DNA from: Clostridiales bacterium
GTDB taxonomy: Bacteria > Bacillota > Clostridia > Saccharofermentanales > UBA5734
DNA length: 6,030 nucleotides
Direction of reading: 5' to 3'
Assembly: GCA_007135995.1 (NCBI GenBank)
Contig: SLHU01000326.1
Span: 1-6,030 of the forward strand
Part shown: positions 1 through 6,030 of the stretch, piece after piece
Position numbering within the stretch: the stretch's first letter is position 1
How the letters are laid out: each line of letters begins with the position of its first letter
Notes under the pieces: generated by a model
What the model saw: the letters and a program-made list of their open reading frames with translations, nothing else
Database searches by the model: none
Told to the model about the DNA's origin: nothing
Made by a program: the position numbers and the translations under genes

Positions 1-1
1 C

Positions 2-838
<837 letters not shown>

Positions 839-843
839 GTATT

Positions 844-861
844 TGCCAGAACTGACTGGCA
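844..861 (+). other. Small hairpin just after the katG stop
   Basis: TGCCAG (844-849) and CTGGCA (856-861) form a perfect 6-bp inverted repeat around a 6-nt loop, starting 6 nt after the katG stop codon. No U-run follows, so it is not an intrinsic terminator by itself. It could protect the 3' end of the katG message or simply be chance. Confidence 0.35.
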
Positions 862-993
862 GTTGGTTGCTGCTGAGCTTTCAGAGGTAAAAACACTGTC
901 ATAAGACATACTTTTTCCCAGAAAGCCGGCAAACAGCCATCTCAGCAAATCCGTACTGCCCGATTTTCAAGCTGCAAAAGCGAAATTATGACC

Positions 994-1029
994 AGAGGTG
1001 TTTCATTTTTTGAGACACCTCTTCTTTTT
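994..1029 (+). terminator. Rho-independent terminator, probably ending the katG transcript
   Basis: AGAGGTGTTTCA (994-1005) pairs with TGAGACACCTCT (1011-1022). This is a 12-bp stem with one G-U pair and a 5-nt loop of T. It is followed at once by a T-rich run, TCTTTTT (1023-1029). It lies 156 nt after the katG stop with no other gene between, so it most likely ends the katG message. The A-run needed for strong termination on the opposite strand is absent, so it should act in one direction only. Confidence 0.88.
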
Positions 1030-1120
1030 GCTGTTTGACCGATCTTCTCATCGTCCAGGCTGCCGGTTAAGGGTGCGGATGATGTTTAACGGTTGATGAG
1101 AGACCTTGCGTTAGCCCGCA

Positions 1121-1144
1121 GTTGATGAAAGATCTTTCATCAAC
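1121..1144. repeat. Perfect 24-nt palindrome
   Basis: The arm GTTGATGAAAGA (1121-1132) is followed directly by its exact reverse complement (1133-1144). As RNA it would fold into about a 10-bp stem with a GATC loop. As DNA it is a fully symmetric site of 24 bp. A closely related arm, GGTTGATGAGAG, lies at 1091-1102 and can pair with CTTTCATCAACC at 1134-1145, using one G-U pair. CCGCAGTT (1116-1123) is also complementary to AACTGCGG (1170-1177). Several alternative structures are therefore possible. No U-run follows, so it is not a terminator. The role is unknown: protein binding site, RNA structure or a small repeat family. Confidence 0.8.
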
Positions 1145-1306
1145 CCGTAACTGACGTGATCAGCATGCAAACTGCGGTGATGAATCGCTTTCGTGATCGT
1201 ATTAATTAGACTGTGTATCATAAAAACAAGACGCTTCCATATGTGTCGAAAGTCTTAAACATCTGCTCTTTATGGTAAAAATACAGTGTTTTTGTCATCA
1301 GTTTTT

Positions 1307-1328
1307 GAATCGACATGCCCGTCGATTC
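1307..1328. repeat. 8-bp perfect inverted repeat in the probable helicase leader
   Basis: GAATCGAC (1307-1314) and GTCGATTC (1321-1328) are exact reverse complements separated by 6 nt. The T-run lies before, not after, the stem, and on the other strand an A-run follows the stem, so it is not a terminator in either direction. It sits about 170 nt upstream of the helicase start and could be an operator or an mRNA leader hairpin. Confidence 0.6.
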
Positions 1329-1482
1329 GTGTTATTGTAATAAGGTTGATAATCTTGCTTAGTATTGCCGATCTTATTCCTGCGAACGTTCTATGTTTTT
1401 CAGATAAAATTCAGCAACAGGTGATCAGTCAATAAAATAATCAGCTATAGAAGCATATCGTTTTATATAGGATAAATCGATC

Positions 1483-1496
1483 AGGAAAGACAGGTG
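1483..1496 (+). promoter_or_regulatory. Ribosome binding site region supporting a TTG start
   Basis: Two Shine-Dalgarno-like stretches lie upstream of the TTG at 1501. AGGAAAG (1483-1489) leaves an 11-nt spacer and AGGTG (1492-1496) leaves a 4-nt spacer. Neither is ideal. Going upstream in the reading frame from 1501 there is no other ATG, GTG or TTG before an in-frame TAG at 1468-1470. The next in-frame ATG is codon 22, inside the Q-motif region, so the TTG is the only sensible start. Confidence 0.6.
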
Positions 1497-1500
1497 TCAA

Positions 1501-3132
1501 TTGAAAATCAGTCAATTTACCGAATTACCGGTATCAAATGAAATCATTCGCGCAGTAGAGTCCATGGGATTTACTGAAACAACTCCGATTCAGGCGGAAT
1601 CTATACCCCATATTCTGGAAGGACGTAATATTCTCGGTCAGGCACAAACTGGCACCGGAAAGACATGTGCTTTTGGTATCCCCGTGATTGAGCGCGTCGA
1701 TCCGGATAATAAATCAATCCAGTATCTGATCCTCTCACCTACCAGAGAACTCGCGATTCAGATCACGGATGAGCTTCGTGAGGTGTGCCAGTTTAAAGAA
1801 GCGATCAAAATTGCTTCTGTATATGGCGGTCAGCCAATTCAGCACCAGATATTCGCGCTAAAGAAGAAACCACAGATTGTTGTTGGTACACCCGGACGCA
1901 TTATGGATCATATGAGGCGTAAAACGATCCGGCTTCACGACCTGAGCGGCATTATTCTTGATGAAGCTGACGAAATGCTGAACATGGGGTTCAAGGATGA
2001 TATTGACACAATTTTATCTGAAGCACCTGACTCAATTCAGCATATTTTCTTTTCAGCGACAATGCCAAAAGGAATTCTTGAGCTGACTGACAAGTATCTC
2101 AAGGATCCTGTCCATGTTAGAATCGCTGAAAAACAGATGACAGTTCAGAAAATAGATCAGCAGTACATTGAGCTCAAGGCTAATAACAAACTTGAAGTAT
2201 TGTCTCGCCTGATCGAGGCAGACCAGGTTCAGCTTGCCCTTGTCTTCTGTAACACAAAACGACGTACCGATGAACTGACCGAACAGCTGAAAGCAAGAGG
2301 CTATGCAGCGGAGGCTCTTCATGGTGATATGAATCAGAGCATCCGCACACGTGTGATGACTAAGTTCAAGAAAAAGGAACTGCGCATACTGGTTGCGACT
2401 GATGTAGCTGCACGCGGTATTGACGTGGATGACATCGAACTGGTCATAAATTACGACGTACCGCAGGATGATGAGTACTATGTACACAGAATCGGCAGAA
2501 CGGGCAGAGCCGGAAAAACAGGCAGGGCTTATACATTTGTTGTCGGCCGTGAAATACTTACTCTGCGCCAGATAGAGCGATTTACCAAATCAACGATCGC
2601 CAAATCGGAAGTGCCGTCATTACAGTCAGTGACCCGCCGCCAGGTCAAGCAAAGGCTAAATACAGCAGTCGAAGGCATTGAGGCACAAGTTCACGATCAG
2701 TACCTGGCGTACATTGAATCCTATCTGGAAAAAATAAACGCACAGAATCCAGAACAGCCGCCAATGACCGCACACGACCTGGCAGCTGTTATGCTCAGGC
2801 AATCAATGGCTGATCAGATCAGCCAGGATGATGACATTGAACCTGTTGTTCCTTATGAGGATTATCTCAAACAGTTGAAGAACTCAGGAAACGGCAACAG
2901 GGATAGCAGATACAAGGGAAGAAGCAAACCAAATTATCAGCGGTCCGGATCGAGGACCAGCCGTCCTCAAGGATCAAAACACAGTCAGTCGGGAGATGCC
3001 TACAAGAGCGGCAGTCAATCGAGCAGTGCTAAAAAAGGCAGGTTCAGCAACCGTTCAGGGTCTGACAGGCCCGCGGCACACAAAAACAGTTCGATTGACC
3101 GGAAGCCGGCCAGGCAGGCTTCCGCAAGCTGA
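1501..3132 (+). CDS. cshA: DEAD-box ATP-dependent RNA helicase, CshA/DeaD type
   Basis: This 543-residue cytoplasmic protein should unwind short RNA duplexes using ATP. In Firmicutes CshA acts in mRNA decay with the degradosome, in ribosome assembly and in cold adaptation. All core motifs are present. They are the Q motif with F6 and GFTETTPIQ (23-31), motif I AQTGTGKT (48-55), Ia PTRELAIQ (80-87), TPGR (130-133), DEAD (154-157), SAT (185-187), LVFCNTKRR (247-255), V ATDVAARGID (299-308) and VI HRIGRTGRAG (329-338). Residues about 345-465 match the helical extension seen in CshA proteins. Residues about 470-543 form a low-complexity tail rich in Ser, Arg, Gly, Asn and Lys, a usual RNA-binding feature. 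I see no DbpA-type RNA-binding domain. The TTG start places F6 at the expected distance before the Q motif. A weak start and a long upstream leader suggest control after transcription. The gene appears monocistronic: 143 nt separate it from the next gene, though no clear terminator was found. The exact paralogue (cshA or another) is less certain than the family. Confidence 0.95.
   Translation: MKISQFTELPVSNEIIRAVESMGFTETTPIQAESIPHILEGRNILGQAQTGTGKTCAFGIPVIERVDPDNKSIQYLILSPTRELAIQITDELREVCQFKEAIKIASVYGGQPIQHQIFALKKKPQIVVGTPGRIMDHMRRKTIRLHDLSGIILDEADEMLNMGFKDDIDTILSEAPDSIQHIFFSATMPKGILELTDKYLKDPVHVRIAEKQMTVQKIDQQYIELKANNKLEVLSRLIEADQVQLALVFCNTKRRTDELTEQLKARGYAAEALHGDMNQSIRTRVMTKFKKKELRILVATDVAARGIDVDDIELVINYDVPQDDEYYVHRIGRTGRAGKTGRAYTFVVGREILTLRQIERFTKSTIAKSEVPSLQSVTRRQVKQRLNTAVEGIEAQVHDQYLAYIESYLEKINAQNPEQPPMTAHDLAAVMLRQSMADQISQDDDIEPVVPYEDYLKQLKNSGNGNRDSRYKGRSKPNYQRSGSRTSRPQGSKHSQSGDAYKSGSQSSSAKKGRFSNRSGSDRPAAHKNSSIDRKPARQASAS
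3100..3124. repeat. 8-bp inverted repeat at the 3' end of the helicase gene
   Basis: CGGAAGCC (3100-3107) and GGCTTCCG (3117-3124) pair perfectly around a 9-nt loop inside the last codons of the helicase gene. No T-run follows on the + strand and none lies beyond it on the other strand, so it does not qualify as an intrinsic terminator. It might stabilise the message end or slow the ribosome near the stop. Confidence 0.4.
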
Positions 3133-3207
3133 AAAAGCGGCACATGAGAAGCTTCTGACTGATGTTCAATGCTGCCATTTTATTCAGTAACATAGGTACT
3201 GTTCATA

Positions 3208-3256
3208 CTTCAAGTGATGCGATATATTGAAGCTGATGCCAGATATTTATTTGGCA
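3208..3256 (+). other. Two small inverted repeats before the membrane protein gene
   Basis: CTTCAA (3208-3213) pairs with TTGAAG (3227-3232) around 13 nt. TGCCA (3237-3241) pairs with TGGCA (3252-3256) around 10 nt. Both are short and could be chance. TATATT (3223-3228) with TTCATA (3202-3207) resembles a promoter, but the 15-nt spacer is too short for a confident call. The second repeat ends 8 nt before the ribosome binding site, so it could affect initiation if folded. Confidence 0.25.
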
Positions 3257-3263
3257 GACGGTC

Positions 3264-3269
3264 AGGGGG
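3264..3269 (+). promoter_or_regulatory. Ribosome binding site of the DUF4153-like gene
   Basis: AGGGGG lies 6 nt before the ATG at 3276. The G-rich match and good spacing fix this start. Confidence 0.75.
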
Positions 3270-3275
3270 CTTTTT

Positions 3276-5123
3276 ATGCAACCGTTTTTTAAAGCTGTTA
3301 TTCATGTGTTGAGTGGTGCGTTACATGCCTTTTCCCGCTATCCTGCTGCTATGTTCAGCGCACTGTTCCTGGCGATTATTTCATCTGTCCGCATTCAGGG
3401 TAATTTTCAGCCTGCTGCAGATAAGCTATTTGACAGTATGCAGCTTGCTGCCTTGTTCAGCGGATTTTTCGGTCTTCTGATCGCTGCTTTCGCAGTTCGG
3501 CGAAAAGGGCAGTCACTTTTTTTCTGGCTGATGAATCTGAGTGTCATTTTTGTGGGTACTGCTGTTTTTTTCATCATCTGGATGCGTCCAGGCGATATTC
3601 CTGTGGCAACCGTTACACGTGTAGTCGCAGCGTCTGCAGTCAGCCTGATCGCTTTTATCCTGCTCACTTCTTATACGTCCAAACACCTCCTGTATCATGA
3701 GTCTTTGTTTTTAGCAATCAAATCGGCAATGATTGCCGCCTTGTACGCTTTGGTGATCATGCTGGGGTTCTTTTTCATATCTTTTGCCGTTGAATCGCTG
3801 ATCTATGAAAACCTGAGCAGTGATGTCTACGCGCATATCGCGGTGTGGAGCGCTTTTTTCTGGTTTGCATTTTTCCTGGGCTACTTCCCTTCTTTTGGTC
3901 CTGATCAAAATGAAAATGAGGTTGCGTCTGCGAAAAAAATACCGCATTTTATTGAAGTTTTATTAATTTATGTCCTCATTCCCCTGATGACATTGCTGAC
4001 AATTGTTCTTTTGATCTGGGTAATCCAGATTCTTCTGGCCGGGAGCTGGCCCTCTTTCGCACAGCTCAGTGTCATTTTTTCAATTTACACATTGTCTGGG
4101 ATCTGGCTTGCACTGACCATCACCAGCATTGACAAGGCTTTTTCAAGCTGGTTCAGAAAATTGTTTCCTGTCGCAGCTCTGGTTTTCCTTGGATTCGTCA
4201 CATATGCGTTAATCTTGCAGATCCAGACCGGCGGTTTTAAAACAGGTGAATATTTTGTCGCGATGCTGATCTTTTTCGCCGCTTTCAGTTCACTGGTCAT
4301 TTTGATTTTATCAGCACAGCATCAGCGGCTCATAGGTTATCTGTCAGTCCTGCTGATCATTCTGATCGTGCTGCCATATGCCGGGTTTATCGATTTTCCA
4401 GCTGCGATGCAGGCATCGAGACTGAAAAGCCAGCTTGAAGACAACAGCATGCTTCATGACAATCGCATTGTCGCGGCAACTGATGCCATCTCACAAGATC
4501 AAAGACAAATCATGACAGACGCAGCCAGTTATCTGCTGCAAAATGACGAAGCAAGAAAGCCTGCCTGGTTTGATGACTCCATTCAGTCAATGCAACATTT
4601 TGAATCAGTATTCGGTTTCGAAGCAACCTATCCGGAACCGGACTGGGGGCCAGGTGACGGTCCGAGACGAAGATCAGTGTATCTCAGCCTTCCAGAGGGC
4701 ACTCTGCCGGTTAACCAATATGATCATGTTTTGTTCCTGCATGGACGAATGCATGTGGTTTCTGAAGAGCCGATCATGTTCGAGGGACTTCAAGGCAGTT
4801 ATACATTGTCATTCAGCGGCACCCAAGACAGAGAACCTTATCTGTCAGATCCGGCAATCAGCCTGACCTTAAATGGACAAACGGTAATGGATCAAAGCCT
4901 GCTGGATTATTTTTCACAGCTGGCCGGTCAGTATCGCTCGGAGGAATCCTGGATGCAGGCAGATCCAGCATTAGATGATATGATTCTGACACTGGAATCA
5001 GATGAGATCAGTCTGCTTCTTGTCTTCAGCATGATTGAGATATACTATGAGGAAGCCGGGCTGGATCAGTTCACGTTCGCGATCAACAGCATCTTCTGGA
5101 CCGAGCACGAGCCGTCAAGCTGA
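3276..5123 (+). CDS. DUF4153-like polytopic membrane protein with C-terminal extracytoplasmic domain
   Basis: This is a 615-residue integral membrane protein of unknown function, resembling the DUF4153 family of Gram-positive bacteria. Hydrophobic segments fall at roughly residues 22-39, 57-75, 82-102, 113-133, 148-173, 187-205, 225-255, 261-284, 296-316, 326-346 and 352-372, giving about 11 helices. Basic loops (RRKGQ at 75-79, SK near 135, KK at 220-221, RK at 294-295 and the loop near 350) fit a cytoplasmic N-terminus and place the C-terminus outside. Residues about 373-615 are soluble. They begin with a polar, possibly helical stretch (380-425) and then mixed sequence rich in predicted strands. 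No catalytic motif is evident. The start is set by a strong AGGGGG site and by the KAVIHVLSGALHAFSRYP opening, which looks like the usual short cytoplasmic helix before the first membrane span. It lies 143 nt after the helicase and 190 nt before the next gene, so it is probably its own transcript. The family assignment is from memory of sequence character, not a search. Confidence 0.8.
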   Translation: MQPFFKAVIHVLSGALHAFSRYPAAMFSALFLAIISSVRIQGNFQPAADKLFDSMQLAALFSGFFGLLIAAFAVRRKGQSLFFWLMNLSVIFVGTAVFFIIWMRPGDIPVATVTRVVAASAVSLIAFILLTSYTSKHLLYHESLFLAIKSAMIAALYALVIMLGFFFISFAVESLIYENLSSDVYAHIAVWSAFFWFAFFLGYFPSFGPDQNENEVASAKKIPHFIEVLLIYVLIPLMTLLTIVLLIWVIQILLAGSWPSFAQLSVIFSIYTLSGIWLALTITSIDKAFSSWFRKLFPVAALVFLGFVTYALILQIQTGGFKTGEYFVAMLIFFAAFSSLVILILSAQHQRLIGYLSVLLIILIVLPYAGFIDFPAAMQASRLKSQLEDNSMLHDNRIVAATDAISQDQRQIMTDAASYLLQNDEARKPAWFDDSIQSMQHFESVFGFEATYPEPDWGPGDGPRRRSVYLSLPEGTLPVNQYDHVLFLHGRMHVVSEEPIMFEGLQGSYTLSFSGTQDREPYLSDPAISLTLNGQTVMDQSLLDYFSQLAGQYRSEESWMQADPALDDMILTLESDEISLLLVFSMIEIYYEEAGLDQFTFAINSIFWTEHEPSS

Positions 5124-5190
5124 AAATAAGCGAAATCTGCGCTAAAACGCCATGATTTTCCCGTCACTCACCATAAACATAAATTCCATC

Positions 5191-5219
5191 TTGACAGTAT
5201 GTTTCAATTTTGCTATTTT
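5191..5219 (+). promoter_or_regulatory. Strong sigma-A type promoter
   Basis: The -35 box TTGACA (5191-5196) is a perfect consensus. The -10 box TATTTT (5214-5219) follows after exactly 17 nt and is preceded by TGC, an extended -10 element. Transcription should start near 5226, giving a leader of about 75 nt before the AGGAGG site. This promoter would drive the small Ig-like gene and the TetR gene. Confidence 0.85.
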
Positions 5220-5222
5220 TAT

Positions 5223-5236
5223 ACTGACTAGTCAGT
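5223..5236. promoter_or_regulatory. Probable TetR-family operator: perfect 14-bp palindrome at the start site
   Basis: ACTGACT (5223-5229) is followed directly by its reverse complement AGTCAGT (5230-5236). The site begins 3 nt after the -10 box and covers the predicted transcription start, where a bound repressor would block RNA polymerase. The TGACTAGTCA core resembles sites bound by TetR/AcrR regulators, and such a regulator is the second gene of the same unit. Autoregulation is inferred from position and symmetry. Confidence 0.75.
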
Positions 5237-5300
5237 TCAAGGCGCTGGTTATCTGATCAGGCTGCAGCTGATTTCGCATCGCTCTGATGTGAATCATGTG

Positions 5301-5306
5301 AGGAGG
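5301..5306 (+). promoter_or_regulatory. Consensus ribosome binding site
   Basis: AGGAGG lies 7 nt before the ATG at 5314. It is the strongest ribosome binding site in the window and predicts high translation of the small Ig-like protein once the promoter is free. Confidence 0.85.
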
Positions 5307-5313
5307 AAAAATC

Positions 5314-5613
5314 ATGGCAATCTTTACATACGAAGCAAACTTGAACGTTTCACCGGCTGAGGGGAAAAGAGGTCAGCCTGTACAGGTTGATGTAAGTTTC
5401 AGCAATGTACAGGGTAAGATTGAACGCGTGTATCTGACAGTCCCAGGCTATGGTATTATGCAGAATCTGTCACGCAAGACAGATGAAAAGTACACGATGA
5501 CCATGCCGGTTCCATGGGAAGCATCACCAGGACAATACACGATTCAGATCAGTGCCGTTAACCCTGAACAGGAGCGCGGTCCAATGATTCGCAGAACATA
5601 TACGGTTCGCTGA
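5314..5613 (+). CDS. Small uncharacterised protein with Ig-like beta-sandwich character
   Basis: I do not recognise this 99-residue protein by name. It has no signal peptide, no membrane segment, no cysteine and no obvious catalytic motif, so it is probably cytoplasmic. The pattern suggests an all-beta fold: alternating strands near 4-12, 22-31, 36-43, 58-65, 74-82 and 91-98. It also has the NVSPAEGKRGQPVQVDVSF opening (11-29) and the PWEASPGQYTIQISAVN closing hairpin (67-83), typical of bacterial Ig-like or FN3-like domains. Such domains are usually parts of large secreted proteins, so a free-standing leaderless copy is unusual. It is the first gene behind a strong promoter with a probable operator, has an excellent AGGAGG site, and is followed one base later by a TetR-family regulator. 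The likely reading is an abundantly made protein induced when the regulator is released. It could be a binding or adaptor protein for an envelope or stress system. The reading frame is well supported; the function is unknown. Confidence 0.85.
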   Translation: MAIFTYEANLNVSPAEGKRGQPVQVDVSFSNVQGKIERVYLTVPGYGIMQNLSRKTDEKYTMTMPVPWEASPGQYTIQISAVNPEQERGPMIRRTYTVR

Positions 5614-5614
5614 G

Positions 5615-6030
5615 ATGCCGGCAAACAGTCGTCAGCTTATCATCGACGCAGCAGCCGAGGTGTTCAGCCGCTGCGGCTACCATCTGTCCAGTATGGACGC
5701 AATCGCGGAATCAGCAGGTGTCGCCAAGGGTACTTTATATTATCATTTCCCCGGAAAAAGCGCTTTGCTCAGGTCTGTCATTATTGAAGGACTTGAAATG
5801 CTGACACAAGAAACCCGCAGCTGTATTCAGTCCGCACAGGATTTTGATTCCAGCCTGCGAAGGATCATTCACAGCCACATGAAGATTTACACAGATTATC
5901 AGGACCTGGCAACGCTTGTCTTTAATGAATCAATTACAGGTCTGGACCAACAATATTTTGAGCAGATAAGAGCCGCAAAGCAAAGTCATCTGTCGATGCT
6001 TGCCAGTTTGTTTGATCTTGGCTGCCAGCA
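5615..6030 (+). CDS. TetR/AcrR-family transcriptional regulator (3' end outside window)
   Basis: TetR-family proteins are dimeric repressors that bind a palindromic operator through an N-terminal helix-turn-helix and leave it when a small ligand enters the C-terminal domain. The frame runs from ATG at 5615 to the right edge, giving 138 codons of a family usually about 190-210 residues long. The N-terminal signature is clear. RQLIIDAAAEVFSRCGY (6-22) is the first helix. SSMDAIAESAGVAKGTLYYHF (25-45) is the helix-turn-helix, ending in the typical GTLYYHF, and GKSALL (47-52) follows. From about 55 onward the sequence is the variable helical ligand domain (for example IIHSHMKIYTDY), which does not reveal the ligand. 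The ATG begins one base after the TGA of the preceding gene and has no strong ribosome binding site of its own, so translation is probably coupled to that gene. It most likely represses its own unit through the palindrome at 5223-5236. Confidence 0.95.
   Translation, partial: MPANSRQLIIDAAAEVFSRCGYHLSSMDAIAESAGVAKGTLYYHFPGKSALLRSVIIEGLEMLTQETRSCIQSAQDFDSSLRRIIHSHMKIYTDYQDLATLVFNESITGLDQQYFEQIRAAKQSHLSMLASLFDLGCQ

Larger units (their letters stand above)
1030..1500. other. Gene-free, repeat-rich spacer and probable helicase leader
   Basis: I see no convincing coding region on either strand in these 471 bases. The left half (about 1046-1177) carries several related arms of the type TGATGA and TCATCA, listed separately. 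The right half becomes AT-rich towards the helicase and holds an 8-bp hairpin at 1307-1328. The helicase promoter must lie here or further left, but no site stands out. The best partial matches are GATAAT (1348-1353), which lacks a good -35 box, and TAAAAT (1433-1438) with a poor TTCAGC 17 nt upstream. I do not call either. Confidence 0.6.

Noticed and set aside
1221..1256. AAGAC/GTCTT hairpin with a run of A on its left, which would look like a terminator for minus-strand transcription
   Set aside because: The stem is short and interrupted, and no gene on the minus strand would be ended by it.
1283..1293. ACAGTGTTTTT, the reverse complement of an 11-mer at 890-900 after katG
   Set aside because: An 11-nt inverted match over about 400 nt is close to chance for a spacer of this size, and it has no sign of insertion-sequence ends.
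1332..1343. TTATTGTAATAA, considered as a PerR box because katG is near
   Set aside because: It is only 12 nt, does not fit the 15-nt PerR consensus, and lies downstream of katG rather than at its promoter.
2053..2487. Open frame of 144 codons on the minus strand inside the helicase
   Set aside because: It lies fully antisense to conserved helicase motifs, and its translation looks like the cysteine-rich and isoleucine-rich product of a reversed coding strand.
4543..4866. 107-codon + strand frame inside the membrane protein gene
   Set aside because: It is a different frame of a long, coherent gene, without its own ribosome binding site or recognisable domain.
5131..5146. AGCG/CGCT hairpin after the membrane protein gene, considered as a terminator
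   Set aside because: The stem has only 4 bp and no T-run follows.

Overview
The window looks like chromosomal DNA of a moderate-GC Firmicute in the Bacilli. The evidence is AGGAGG-type ribosome binding sites, sigma-A type promoter spacing, a CshA-like DEAD-box helicase with a basic tail, and a DUF4153-type membrane protein. A spore-forming relative of Bacillus or Sporolactobacillus is plausible, but that is a guess from protein resemblance. All convincing genes are on the + strand. There are no RNA genes, mobile elements or CRISPR arrays that I can support.

Layout. (1) Positions 2-838 hold the C-terminal part of catalase-peroxidase KatG, cut by the left edge. A good rho-independent terminator follows at 994-1029. 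(2) Positions 1030-1500 contain no gene but are rich in inverted repeats. They include a perfect 24-nt palindrome (1121-1144) whose right arm can also pair with a second upstream arm, and an 8-bp hairpin (1307-1328) in the probable helicase leader. (3) Positions 1501-3132 encode a complete DEAD-box RNA helicase of the CshA/DeaD type, with a TTG start. (4) Positions 3276-5123 encode a 615-residue DUF4153-like protein with about 11 membrane segments and a C-terminal domain probably outside the cell. (5) From 5191 a compact regulated unit begins. It has a near-consensus promoter, a perfect 14-bp palindrome over the predicted transcription start, a 99-residue Ig-like protein with no signal peptide, and a TetR/AcrR-family regulator that starts one base after the stop of the small gene and runs off the right edge.

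How they fit together. katG, the helicase and the membrane protein look like separate stress or housekeeping loci. The clear functional unit is the last one: the TetR protein probably represses its own promoter and the small beta-sandwich gene through the palindrome. The small Ig-like protein is the least explained gene here and the best candidate for something undescribed. Its partners may lie beyond the right edge.
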